A stretch of 57,402 bases of DNA from Desulfothermus okinawensis JCM 13304 (lineage in GTDB: Bacteria; Desulfobacterota; Desulfovibrionia; Desulfovibrionales; Desulfothermaceae): positions 1 to 57,402 of the forward strand of contig BBBM01000018.1 of the NCBI GenBank assembly GCA_001311565.1, given 5' to 3'. Numbering within the stretch: the stretch's first letter is position 1; every line of letters starts with the position of its first letter. The translations under genes were made by a program, and so were the position numbers. The notes below the pieces were generated by a model. That model saw nothing but the letters and a program-made list of their open reading frames with translations, was not told where the DNA came from and did not search any database. Positions 10,596-21,223 of the stretch are shown here, in pieces.

Positions 10596-10861
10596 AAGGG
10601 AACCTGCCTATTTCTTTAGCTCCGCTTATTGATTGGGTTATGGGTTAAGTGATAGTGAATAGTGATTAGTGATTAGTTGTTAGTTTTTAGCTGTTAGTCT
10701 TTAGTGATTAGTAGAAGGTAGAAGGGTGAAGGTAGAAGGATGAAGGATGTATGTGAAAGTTACAGATCACATACACATACACAGACACATCAAAGCTTGA
10801 GACTTCGGAGTTAATGGAATAAAGATAAAAGGGAATTTATAACCAGAAGGAGTATCCATAT
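10596..10861. other. Intergenic region with degenerate short tandem repeats
   Basis: This 266-base gap holds no gene I can support. From ~10645 to ~10710 it is built of imperfect GTGATTAGT/TTAGTTTTTAG units, then from ~10712 to ~10750 of imperfect AGAAGGTAGAAGG/GATGAAGG units. The right end carries TTGAGA (10797-10802) and TAAAGAT (10820-10826), a weak promoter candidate for dapL. Confidence 0.6.
10645..10750. repeat. Low-complexity purine-rich tandem repeat tract
   Basis: Two adjacent imperfect arrays are visible: a 7-9-base unit around AGTGATT repeated about six to seven times, followed by a 7-13-base unit around AGAAGG/TGAAGG repeated about six times. They occupy the gap between fsa and dapL. 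The function is unknown. Confidence 0.55.
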
Positions 10862-12085
10862 ATGACACTTGTTAATGAAAATTTCTTAAAACTCCAAAAG
10901 TCATATTTGTTTGTTGAAATAGCCAGAAGGGTAGAGGATTTTCAAAGGAAAAATCCAGATATGGAAATAATAAGGATGGGGATTGGAGATGTTACCCTGC
11001 CCTTGCCTGAGGTTTGTATTGAGGCAATGGAGAAGGCTGTAAGGGAGATGGGAGATCCATCTACCTTTAGAGGATATGGTCCTGAGCAGGGTTATGAATT
11101 TTTGCGTGAGAAAATAGCTGCATTTGATTTTCAAGATAGAGGTATGAATATATCAAAGGATGAGATATTTGTAAGTGATGGTGCAAAGTGCGATACAGCT
11201 AATTTTCAGGAACTTTTTCCCCAGGACATAAAAGTGGCCATCCCAGATCCTGTATATCCTGTGTACTTGGATACAAATGTCATGGCTGGAAGGGCAGGGG
11301 AGCTAATCGATGGAAGGTACAGCAAAATTAAATATCTTGAATGTACATATGAAAACAGATTTATTCCAGATATACCAGATGAAAAAGTGGATTTAATATA
11401 CCTCTGTTTTCCAAATAATCCAACAGGAGCTCCTATTACCAAGGATGAGTTAAAGAAATGGGTGGATTATGCAAGGGAAAATAAAGCCATTATTTTATAT
11501 GATGCAGCATATGAATCATTTATCAGGGATAAAGATGTCCCCCATTCAATTTATGAAGTAGAAGGTGCAAAAGAAGTGGCAGTTGAATTCAGGAGTTTTT
11601 CAAAAACAGCTGGTTTTACAGGGGTTAGGTGTGCATATACTGTGGTACCTAAGGAGTGTGCTGGATACACAAGGGATGGGAAAAAAAGTATATTTACATG
11701 ATCTCTGGCTGAGGAGGCAGTCAACAAAATTCAATGGTGTCTCCTACATAGTTCAGAGGGGTGCAGAAGCAATATATTCTGAACAGGGCAAAAAGCAGGT
11801 AAAGGGACTTGTGGATTATTATCTGGAAAATGCCAGGATTATCAGAGAGTCCATGAAAGGAGCTGGTTTTGTATGTGCAGGTGGTAAGAATTCGCCCTAT
11901 GTATGGGTAAAGGGAGATATGGACTCATGGGAGTTTTTTTGATATAATTTTGAAAAAAATGCGGGGTGGTATGCACTCCAGGTAGTGGATTTGGAAAATG
12001 TGGCCAGGGATATATTAGACTAAGTGCATTTAATTTCAGAGAAAATGTTGTAAAGGCCATGGAGAGGATGAAGAATAATTTGTAA
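10862..12085 (+). CDS. dapL: LL-diaminopimelate aminotransferase (frameshifted)
   Basis: DapL makes LL-diaminopimelate directly from tetrahydrodipicolinate in the short lysine/peptidoglycan route. The fold-type I PLP pattern is clear: [42 protein letters not shown] and the PLP lysine in [13 protein letters not shown]. The C-terminus [18 protein letters not shown] closes the active site. AGAAGGAG at 10845-10852 sets the start. Shifts are A7 (11681-11687), T7 (11934-11940) and A7 (11953-11959). Repaired length is ~406, typical for DapL. Confidence 0.94.
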
Positions 12086-12096
12086 TAGCACATGAC

Positions 12097-12135
12097 CTTA
12101 ATCCAGGTTTACCACTTTGATAAGCCTGGATTAAG
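12097..12135. terminator. Hairpin downstream of dapL
   Basis: CTTAATCCAGG (12097-12107) and CCTGGATTAAG (12125-12135) form an 11-bp perfect stem with a 17-base loop just after the dapL stop. There is no clear T run, so it may be a weak terminator, a 3'-end stabilising hairpin or an operator. Confidence 0.5.
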
Positions 12136-12157
12136 ATGGACATGATAAATTAACAGT

Positions 12158-12192
12158 GTTATGCAGTGAAAGTTTAGTCTTTAATGCATAAC
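12158..12192. repeat. Inverted repeat upstream of the trlF-like gene
   Basis: GTTATGCA (12158-12165) is repeated in inverse orientation as TGCATAAC (12185-12192) in the gap before the ATPase gene; a further TTGCATA lies at 12217-12223. It is a candidate operator for the two-gene island, without other support. Confidence 0.35.
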
Positions 12193-12235
12193 AACAAACT
12201 AAAATACATTGAAAAATTGCATACTAAAATTTGTT

Positions 12236-14857
12236 ATGAGAAATAATTTTTTTTAAACGGGGTAATGAATGGGTTAGAATAGATTTGCACCTGCACACAA
12301 GAAATGACGGAGATAGATTTAAGTACAATGGGAGTGATTTTGTAACTGATTATATTCATGCTTTAAAAAAAAGTTGGAATAAAGATTGGGGCAATTACCA
12401 ATCACAATAAGTTCGATTACAATGAATATATTCAGTTGAGACAGGAGGCAGAGAAGAACGATATCTGGCTTTTACCTGGTGTAGAATTAGAGATTTCAGA
12501 CGGCGGAAGGGGTATGCATGTTCTTGTTGTTTTTGATGATAATGCGTTAAAAGAGGAAAAGAATTTTATCAATAATTTTATAATGAGACAATTTGATCTT
12601 CAAACAGGCAAAGCAAACAAGAAACTTGAAGATATATTAACTGACTTAAATGAATTAAAAAAAGGACTATATATTAATTTTTGCCCATGTGAGTAGTGAC
12701 AAAGGTTTTTTAAAAGAATTAAAACCAGCAAATTATAATAATTGGATAGAGAAGGGATATTTCAGAAACATCATTTTGGGCCTGCAGGACATAAATAACT
12801 CTTTGCAAGTAAGCTTTGAAAATGAAATAAGAAAAATTTATAAGGATAACTGGAGAAAATATAAACCTGCATATGTTTCATTCATTGATCCTGGATCTAT
12901 TGATGATATTATAAATAAAGATAAAAAGACCTATATTAAAATAGGAGCATTTAATTTTTCTGCCCTTAAGTTTTCTTTTTTTAAATCATGAATTGCGTAT
13001 CAGTAATGAGATTCCTAACCTTGCACATCCAAGAATAATTTCTCTTAAAATTAAAGATGGAGAATTTATAGAAGAAAAGGTTTTTAATTTTAATCCATGT
13101 TTAAATACGCTTATTGGAGTTCGGGGGAGTGGAAAATCTTCGGTGATAGAACTATTGCGATGGATAGTCGGTAAAGAACCTCTTTATGATTCTGATGAGA
13201 AGTATAAAAATAGTCTTGTTCAACATGCACTTGGAAATAGTGGTGAAGTTATACTAAAATTCAGGACTAAGGATGGTTTTTTTCTATACAATCAAAAAGG
13301 GTTATGTGGATTTTTATCCTATAGTGTTAGATCAAGATGGTAATAAAGTAAACATTAAAGATATAAAAGCTCTTTTTGATTTTCTTTATTTTGGTCAGAA
13401 AGACCTATCAAGAATAGCTGAACAAACTACAAAACAATTAATATTGATTGATAGTTTTATTGAAGATAAACTATATAGTCTCAAATCAAAGGAGAATAAT
13501 TTAAAAAAATACAATTAGGGAAATATCTAAGGAGATAAAAAAAATTAGAGGATGAAAAAGTAAGGATTGAAGACATAGAAAATGAGCTTCTTGTTTTAAA
13601 AGAAAAAAAATAAAGATATTTAGAGAAAAAGGTGTTGATAATCTATTAAGAGAACAAATAAATTTTCAGAAAGAGAAAGAAAAGTTTAACTTTGTCTTAT
13701 CTGCAATAAAAGAACAAAAGATAGAGATAAAGACATTAAGAAATTCTATTGAGCAGTCCTTTAATATGTTATTAGAATATGAATTTGGATTTTATGGTGA
13801 AATATTCAAGAATAAATTGATAAAATTAAAAAAATGATCTTTTAGAAGAATTTTTACAAATAGAAAAGCTCTTTTATGATTTTGATAGGTCAATAGGAGA
13901 AGAACAGGAAAATGCTAAAAAGAAAGAAGAAGAACTAAAGGATAAATTAAGCAAATTAAAAAAAAGAGATAGACAGTAACCTTGATGCCAATTTTTATAT
14001 AAATACTTCGAAGAAAATACAGCAGTTAGAGATAAAAATCAAAGAAATAAAAACAAGAAAGGGCAAATTAGAAAATATGCAAAAGCATCTTGAAGAAAAT
14101 ATTAGAGAGTTGAATGAATTACATAGAAGGATAAGTCAAGAAAGAAATAAATTTGCAAAAACCATTCAAGAAAAAAATAAATTTCCTGAAAGTAAAGATT
14201 GAATATAGAGGCGATACAGAGGTATTTTGTAACTCTCTGGAGAGCTTTTTAAAAGGAAGTAACGTTAGAAGGAACAAGATTAAAAAAATTGTAGAAACTT
14301 TTTCTGATGGATATTCTCTTTATAAATCTACAAAAATAAAGGATAATAGGCTAATTGAATTGTTAGGGGAAAATGATTTTTATAAATTAAAAGAAAAGAT
14401 TCTGGAAAAGCCCGATTTATTTATTGTAGAGACTGCCCCTGACAAGGTTATTATAGAGTATAAATTAAATCACAATGAATATAAACCTCTTGAAAAACTC
14501 TCTATTGGCCAGAGGGCTGCTGCTGTTCTAGCAATAATATTACTGTATCAGAATAAACCAGTGATCATTGACCAACCAGAAGATGACATTGACAATAGTA
14601 CTATTTATGAGGGTATTATTAAAACTATATTAGAAAGAAAGAATGAAATTCAATTTATTTTTGCAACACATAACTCGAATATAGTGGTTCTAGGAGATAG
14701 TGACAATGTTTTTGTATGTAAAAATGAAAACGAAAAATTAATGTTAAATAATGGAAGTGTGGATAGTGAAAAAGTACAGGAGGAAATTATAGATATTATG
14801 GAAGGCGGTAAAGAAGCTTTTGAAAAAAGAGGGGTAATATACAAAATTTGGAGATAG
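12236..14857 (+). CDS. TrlF-like PHP-domain / SMC-like ATPase (frameshifted)
   Basis: The ~870-residue product joins an N-terminal PHP phosphoesterase-like domain to an SMC/Rad50-type ABC ATPase. The PHP part shows DLHLHTRNDGD, ITNHN and LPGVELEI, which are metal-binding blocks with Asn replacing the usual Asp in the second. The ATPase has Walker A GVRGSGKSSV, a long Lys/Glu-rich coiled coil (~residues 400-640), an ABC signature LSIGQRAAA, Walker B PVIIDQPEDDID and a His switch FATHNSN. This architecture matches proteins annotated as TrlF-type AAA-like ATPases and resembles RloC/PrrC-type anticodon nuclease ATPases. About a dozen homopolymer shifts interrupt it, for example T8 at 12247, A8 at 12365, A7 at 12659, T7 at 12976 and T7 at 13277. 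It overlaps no other gene and is 4 bases from the next. The start lacks a good ribosome-binding site. Confidence 0.8.
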
Positions 14858-14861
14858 TTGC

Positions 14862-16029
14862 ATGGAAGAATTAACCTGCGAAGACATTTTTGTTATTATT
14901 TCAAGGGGAGAAGATTATAATAACCAGTTTAAATTAAACTTTGAGAGCATAGATAAACTTGCATCGGAGATAGTGGCCTTTTTAAATAGCGACGGTGGTA
15001 GAATCTTTGTTGGTGTTACTAATTCAGGAAAAATTGTTGGACTTACTGGTTCTCAGATTGATAGTTTAAATCAATGGATAAGTAATGCATGTAGAAACAA
15101 AATATATCCTGCATCTGTTGTAAAAACTCAGACAATAAATTGTGAAGGTGGAAATATTTTAATAATTAATGTCCCCAGGGGAGAAAATAAGCCCTATGCC
15201 CTTAATAAGACAGATGTGTGGATTAAGGTGGGTAGCGACAAAAGAAAAGCTACAATAGAAGATATCTCAAGACTCTTGCAAGAATCAGGACGACTAAGGG
15301 CAGAAGAAAATGAAGTTGATTTAGATGTTAATGAAACTAACTTGAATATAGAATATTTTATCAAGTGGTTTAGAGAATCAAAAGAATATGAGTTTAATTT
15401 TGAAAAAGGAGATATAAAAACCCTTTTTAATAATTGGAAATTGGCAAAGGGTACCAAATTTACCCTTGCTGGCCTTCTTTTGTTTGGTAAGAGTCCAGAA
15501 TTTATAAAACCTCAATTTATTGTGAAAACAGTGTATTGGGAAGATGAGGATAATTTTAAAGATAAGGAAGAGATTGCAGGAAATTTAATTGAACAATTTA
15601 AAAAAATCTATGGACTTCCTCAGAAGAAATCTTAGAAAAATACAAAGGGGAAATGTTAATGCTCCATCAACAATGGAAATACCAGAAGAAGCATTGATGG
15701 AGGCCATATCTAACGCCATAGTACACAGAGACTATTTTATAGAAAGCCCTATTTATGTTGAGATATGGGATGATAGAGTGGAAGTGAGAAATCCAGGTAA
15801 ACTCCCAAATACCTTGACTATTGAAGCAATTAAAAGCGGAATTCACAATGAAAGGAATCCAATCATTCTGAACTTTTTAGAAAAAGACAGAGATTTTAGA
15901 TATAGTGGTATGGGAAGAGGAATACCAAGAATTATTAATAAATGTAATGAGTCTAGTGTAGATGTTGATTTTTATAATGATGTAGAAAAGTTGGAGTTTA
16001 AGGTTGTATTTAAAAGACCAGTGGGATAA
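14862..16029 (+). CDS. Schlafen AlbA_2 domain ATP-binding protein (frameshifted)
   Basis: The N-terminal ~130 residues match the AlbA_2/Schlafen DNA- or RNA-binding domain (ISRGEDYNNQFK, VAFLNSDGGRIFVGV, VPRGENKPYAL). The C-terminal part has a GHKL-like ATP-binding block EEALMEAISNAIVHRDYF, then VEVRNPGKLPN and YSGMGRGIPRI. These proteins are often called putative transcriptional regulators, and many sit in defence islands. A7 at 15599-15605 is one base long; repair gives ~388 residues. It begins 4 bases after the upstream ATPase stop, with its ribosome-binding site GGAG inside that gene, so the pair is translationally coupled. Confidence 0.85.
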
Positions 16030-16098
16030 GTATACCTTGAAATTTTAATGTACTAATATGCTACATTGATTTTTTGAGTTAATTCAAGGAGAGAAGCC

Positions 16099-16326
16099 AT
16101 GGGGGATATAGGAAAGCTCCTTATTCAAATTGGGTCTGTTTTGATATTTATTGGGATAATCTTGGTTATTTTTTCCAAGTTTCCCATTGGAGGTAAATTC
16201 CTTCTTGGTAGGCTACCTGGAGATATTTATATTGATAAACCAGGATTTAAATTTTATTTTCCATGGGTTACATGTCTTTTGTTAAGTGTTTTGTTTTCAT
16301 TGATATTCTACTTATTTAGAAAGTGA
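16099..16326 (+). CDS. DUF2905 family small membrane protein
   Basis: This intact 75-residue protein has two hydrophobic segments (residues ~7-27 and ~53-72) around a conserved KFPIGGKFLLGRLPGDI core, which is the DUF2905 signature. AAGGAGAGAAG at 16086-16096 precedes the start. Its role is unknown. It is 7 bases upstream of asnS and probably co-transcribed with it. Confidence 0.88.
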   Translation: MGDIGKLLIQIGSVLIFIGIILVIFSKFPIGGKFLLGRLPGDIYIDKPGFKFYFPWVTCLLLSVLFSLIFYLFRK

Positions 16327-16333
16327 GTCTACT

Positions 16334-17700
16334 ATGAAAGAAAAAAAAGACAATTAGAAATATTTTTAAGTCAGATAAAGAGATTTTAAACATTGAAATC
16401 AATGGTTGGGTGAGAACAAGGAGGGATTCTAAGGGGTTCTCTTTTCTTGAGGTAAATGATGGCTCATGTCTCAAGAATTTACAGGTTGTAATTGATCATT
16501 CGGTAGTATCTGCAGGGGATTTGAAGAGGATGACCACGGGGTGTTCAGTAAAGATAGTGGGAGATGTGGTTGAATCTCCTGGAAAAAAAACAGAAATGGG
16601 AAGTAGTGGGAAAAGAGGTCTATATTCTGGGGGAGGCTGATCCCCTTATCTATCCTTTGCAAAAGAAAAGACATTCAGATGAGTTTTTGAGACAAATAGC
16701 ACATTTAAGGGTCAGGACAAATAAATATGGAGCAATCAATAGAATCAGATCCACTGCAGCTTATCTTATACACAAATTTCTCCAGGAGAAAGATTTTTTT
16801 TATATACATACACCTATTATTACCTCATCAGATTGTGAAGGGGCAGGGGAACTATTTCAGGTAATTAAAAAAAGGAGAGAAAAAGGATACCTTTTTTTTA
16901 AAAAAGATGCATACTTAACAGTTTCAGGACAACTCACTGCAGAAGCTATCTGTCTTGGACTTGGAAGGGTTTACACCTTTGGGCCTACCTTTAGGGCAGA
17001 AGATTCAAATACACCAAGACATGCGGCAGAATTCTGGATGGTAGAGCCTGAGATGGCGTTTTTTTGACCTGGATGATGATATTGATCTTGCTGAGGAACT
17101 TATAAAATACGTGGTTAAAGGAGTTCTGGAGACTCGATTAGATGACATTGAATTATTTTCAAGATTTTTAGACAAGGACTTAAAACCCAGACTTGAGAAG
17201 GTGATCTGTGAGCCTTTAGGAGAATAGAATACAGTGAGGCCATATCTGTTTTAAGTGAGGCAGACAAAAGAGTTCACTTTCAGTTTCAACCCAAATGGGG
17301 TGAGGATTTGCAGACAGAACATGAGAAGTATTTAACTGAAATATATTTTAAAGGTCCTGTGGTTGTGTATAATTATCCAAAGGAGATAAAACCCTTTTAT
17401 ATGAGGCTAAATGACGATAATAAAACAGTTGCTGCAATGGATATCTTGCTGCCAAAGGTGGGAGAGGTAGTTGGGGGAAGTCAAAGGGAAGAGAGGCTTG
17501 ATGTGCTTATTGAAAATATGAATAGACTGGGAATAAATAGAGATGATTATGAGTGGTATCTAGATTTAAGGCGTTATGGAACAGCTCCGCATTCTGGTTT
17601 TGGACTTGGATTTGATAGGCTTGTTATGTTTTTGACATCAGTATCAAACATAAGGGATGTGATCCCCTTTCCAAGGACCCCTGGGACGCTCAATTTTTAA
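16334..17700 (+). CDS. asnS: Asparagine--tRNA ligase (frameshifted)
   Basis: This class IIb synthetase charges tRNA-Asn. An N-terminal OB-fold ([21 protein letters not shown]) binds the anticodon. The core shows motif 2 ([20 protein letters not shown]) and motif 3 ([13 protein letters not shown]...IPFPRTPG). The PRHAAEFWM sequence is typical of AsnS rather than AspS. Shifts are A8 (16341-16348), A8 (16583-16590), T7 (17060-17066) and a lost T in CCTTT near 17217. Repaired length is ~454. The insertion between ELFQV and AYLTVSGQ is short and Lys-rich, but in frame. Confidence 0.93.
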
Positions 17701-17722
17701 TTTAAACTAATTGGAGATTAGT

Positions 17723-20628
17723 ATGTTAAAAGATAAATTTGATTTAATTTGGACAAGAGAGATAAAGGAGTTAAATTCAATTGCAAATTTTTATAGATAT
17801 AAAAAAAATGGTGCAGAGATACTTTCCATTCAAAATGACGATGAAAATAAAGTCTTTGGAATTGCTTTTAGGACTCCCCCCAGGGATTCAACAGGTGTTG
17901 CCCATATTTTAGAACATTCAGTTCTTTGTGGATCTAAGAAATATCCAGTTAAAGAGCCTTTTGTTGAGCTTTTAAAGGGTTCTATGCAAACATTTTTAAA
18001 TGCACTAACATTTCCAGACAAAACTGTATATCCTGTAGCCTCCCAAAATGAAAAGGATTTCTATAACCTGGTAGATGTGTACTTAGATGCTGTTTTTAAT
18101 CCACTCCTAACAAAGGAAATATTTCTGCAGGAAGGATGGCACTTAGAGGTAGAAGGAGAGGATTTAAACAAGGCAAAAATAGTTGGTGTTGTTTACAATG
18201 AGATGAAAGGGGCATATTCATCCCCTGATTCCATGTTAATGGAATATTCCCAACAAACCCTATTTCCAATGACCCCCTATGGTTTTGACTCTGGGGGACA
18301 TCCAGATGAAATTGTAAATCTAACATACGAAGATTTTATCCAGTTCCACAAGACCTATTATCATCCCTCCAACTCAAGGATATTTTTTTGGGGCAATGAC
18401 CCTGAGGAAGAAAGACTCAAAATTCTAGATGAGTATTTGACAAATTTTGACGAAAAAAAAGATATCTTCCACTATTTCCTTGCAAAATAAATTTACCCAT
18501 CCCAGGGAGTTTGAGTATTTCTATCCTGCTTCTGATGGATCAAAGTCATTTATCACCTTTAACTGGCTCGTTGATGAGACTTCTCTTTTATATATCAACT
18601 TTGGGATGCAGATACTTGAGTATTTGCTCATCAATATGGATTCATCTGTACTTAAAAAAAAATCTAATAGAATCTGGTCTTGGAGAAGGGCTGTGTGGTG
18701 TTGGACTGGAAGAAGGCTTAAGGCAGATGTATTTTTCAACAGGGCTCAAAGGTATTGATGGTAAAGATTTTAAAAAAAGTGTGGAGTATAGTAAACAAGA
18801 CACTGGAAGATACATATAAAAACAATTTTTCAGAAGACTTAGTAGATGCTGCTATAAATAGTTTTGAATTTGATTTAAGGGAACTAAATACTGGTAACTA
18901 TCCAAGGGGACTTGTAGTAATGTTTAAGGTATTAGCCACATGGCTATACGAAGAAGATCCCCTTCTAACCCTTTGTTTTGAAAAACCTTTGAACTTAATT
19001 AAGCAAAATATTGCTCAAGGTGAGAGGATATTTGAGGAATTAGTTGCAAAATACTTTTTAAATAATACCCACAGGACAACTGTAAAATTACTTCCCAAAC
19101 AGGAGCTTGCAAAAGAGTTGGCCATACAGGAACAAAAGAGGGTTGAGAGGATTCTATCTAATATACAAGACAAAAAGGTTTTACTGGACGATTTAAACAG
19201 ATTAAAAGATTATCAGAAAAAGGAAGACAGAAAAGAAGATTTATCGAAGATTCCTCATATTAAGATAAAGGATATTCACAGGGAAGAAAAAGAAATCCCA
19301 ACAACTGTATCTAAGACCAATATGGGGATGTTTTATTACACGATATAAATACCAATAATATCTTATATGTTGACATAGCTTTTGACCTAAAATCAGTTCC
19401 CCAAAAATATCTTGGATATGTTAATCTAATTGGTCGTGCACTAGCTGAAATGGGCACAAAAAAAACACGACTATGTATCTCTGGATAAACTCATACAGGC
19501 AAAGACAGGAGGTATTCATCACGAGACCTTTGTATCAAGGGATGTAGAAGGAGAAAGTGTTGGATATCTATTTATTAGATCAAAGGTCCTTAAAAACAAT
19601 ATATCTGATCTGTTTGCTATTTTAACAGAAATTTTTACCCAACCCTCCCTTGGTAATAAAGAGAGATTTTTGCAGATTTTGATGCAGGAAAAGGCAAAAT
19701 TAGAAACTATGCTCATACCAGCAGGTCATATGGTTGTTTCCACAAGGCTCAAGGCCAAATTGGACCTAAGTGGTTGGATAAATGAACAAATAGGTGGTGT
19801 AAGTTATTTGTTGTTTTTAAGATACTTGATAAATAGGGTCCAGAATAATTTTGATGGGGTATTAAATGATCTAGAAGAAACATTTAAGTGTCTATACCAT
19901 TCATCTAATATAATTTTTAATTTAACAGGTGATGGAGACCTTATATCTAGGCAGATTCCCATATAAATCAATTGGGTAGAGAAATTTCTACTACTAATAA
20001 ATATATTCACAAGATGATATACCAGACTGTGGAGGGAAATGAGGGTATGGTCTTGCCTGCAGAGGTAAATTATGTTGGCAAGGGAATGAATTTAAAGGAT
20101 GTGGGATATGAATTTAAGGGATCTCACCTGGTTGTATCACGCTATCTTAGAAATACATATATCTGGAACAAAGTGAGGGTGGAAGGTGGTGCATATGGAG
20201 GTTTTATAAGTCTGGATAGGTTCTCAAAAATACTTAATTTTGTTTCATACAGGGATCCAAATTGTTTGAACACATTAAAAGTATACGATGAAACTGCCAA
20301 TTATTTAAAGAAAATAGAAATTGATGATTCAGAGATTGAAAAGGCAATTATTGGCACCATGTCAGATATTGATGCATATAGACTTCCAGATGCCAAAGGG
20401 CTTGTTGCATTGATGAGATATATTGTGGGTGATAGTGTAGATAGAAGACAAAAAAAATAAGGGATGAAGTTCTATCATGCAAAAAAATCTGACTTTAAGT
20501 CCTTTGCAGAGTATATATCGCATCTAAAAGAAAGGGGCGTGGTTGTGGTTATGGGGAATGAAAATAAGATAAAAGAGGCTGTGGATAGTGGTTTAACTAT
20601 GCAAAATATTTGGAATATTATGGAATAA
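17723..20628 (+). CDS. M16C family zinc metalloprotease (PreP/falcilysin type) (frameshifted)
   Basis: This is a large (~967 residue) two-chamber insulinase-type peptidase. The inverted zinc motif HILEH (residues ~62-66) and the distal glutamate in GVVYNEMKGAYS are present; KTVYPVASQNEKDFYNLVDVY is characteristic of the M16C/PreP subgroup, which degrades short peptides. GGAG at 17713 supports the ATG at 17723. Single-base shifts occur at A8 (18453-18460), A8 (18655-18662), A7 (18771-18777), near 19335, A7 (19458-19464), near 19960, A8 (20450-20457) and A7 (20480-20486). An in-frame T7 (18385-18391) and A8 (17801-17808) are correct as written. The cell location is uncertain; no signal peptide is visible. 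Confidence 0.9.
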
Positions 20629-20654
20629 AATTTTATAAATAGCCCTTGACTTTT

Positions 20655-20714
20655 GTCACCTCCCTTTTATTTCTAATATTAGAAAGAGCAAGAAAACCTA
20701 TAAAAGGAGGTGAT
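20655..20714 (+). promoter_or_regulatory. Anti-Shine-Dalgarno hairpin in the hsp20 leader (candidate RNA thermometer)
   Basis: The 5' arm 20655-20670 (GTCACCTCCCTTTTAT) is complementary to 20700-20714 (ATAAAAGGAGGTGAT), which contains the whole ribosome-binding site of the small heat shock gene. Fifteen pairs form with a single bulged C at 20662 and a terminal G-U. The 29-base loop holds a further 16-base palindrome (20670-20685). Masking a perfect Shine-Dalgarno upstream of an hsp20 gene is the design of bacterial RNA thermometers. The transcription start is not known, and a TTGACT at 20646-20651 could place it inside the 5' arm. Confidence 0.5.
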
Positions 20715-20719
20715 GGGAT

Positions 20720-21169
20720 ATGTTAGGATTAAGGTTTCTGCCAGCACTGAGGAAGGAGAACGACGTAGCAAAGACAGAATCTATCTTTGATCTTATGGAG
20801 AATCTGTGGAGGGATCCCTTTAATTTCTCTCTATTTAGAGATGTAACATATCCCGCTGTGAACATTAGTGAAAACGAAAAGGAGGTCAAGGTCAGGGCAG
20901 AGCTACCGGGTCTTGATCCAAAGGATGTAGAACTGACAATTCAAAATAACACATTGATTTTAAAGGGAGAAAAGAAATTAGAAGAAGAGGAGAAAAAGGA
21001 CAATTTCCACAGGATTGAGTGCAGCTATGGTTCATTCTATAGGTCCATACCATTACCCACAGAGATTGACGAATCCAAGGTCTCTGCAAAATTTAAAAAT
21101 GGTGTGCTGGAAATCAGACTACCCAAAAAAGAAGAGGCAAGGGGCAAGAAGATCCCCATTGAGTCATAG
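20720..21169 (+). CDS. Small heat shock protein, Hsp20/alpha-crystallin family
   Basis: The product is an ATP-independent holdase that forms oligomers and keeps unfolding proteins soluble. The intact 149-residue sequence has the alpha-crystallin core (YPAVNISENEKEVKVRAELP to KFKNGVLEIRLPK) and a C-terminal I-x-I anchor (KKIPIES). The ribosome-binding site AAGGAGGTGAT (20704-20714) is nearly perfect and lies 5 bases before the ATG. It follows the M16C protease, suggesting a protein quality-control neighbourhood, and ends at a strong terminator. Confidence 0.96.
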   Translation: MLGLRFLPALRKENDVAKTESIFDLMENLWRDPFNFSLFRDVTYPAVNISENEKEVKVRAELPGLDPKDVELTIQNNTLILKGEKKLEEEEKKDNFHRIECSYGSFYRSIPLPTEIDESKVSAKFKNGVLEIRLPKKEEARGKKIPIES

Positions 21170-21181
21170 TGAATGGATATT

Positions 21182-21214
21182 AAAAAGGCAGAGGAATAAT
21201 TCCTCTGCCTTTTT
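21182..21214. terminator. Bidirectional terminator between hsp20 and hypB
   Basis: A 15-bp perfect stem (21182-21196 with 21200-21214, loop TAA) with AAAAA on one side and TTTTTG followed by T7 on the other. It separates the convergent hsp20 and hypB genes. Confidence 0.92.
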
Positions 21215-21223
21215 GTTTTTTTG

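Noticed and set aside
10645-10750. CRISPR array
   Set aside because: The units are 7-13 bases, adjacent and degenerate, without spacers or cas genes.
12231-12237. TGTTAT as a -10 box for the trlF-like gene (TTGAAA at 12209-12214)
   Set aside because: It overlaps the start codon and would give a transcript lacking the first codons.
16860-16910. Frameshift in asnS at the A7 and T8 runs before AYLTVSGQ
   Set aside because: The frame continues correctly into the conserved motif as written, so any errors there cancel or are absent; the short insertion was kept.
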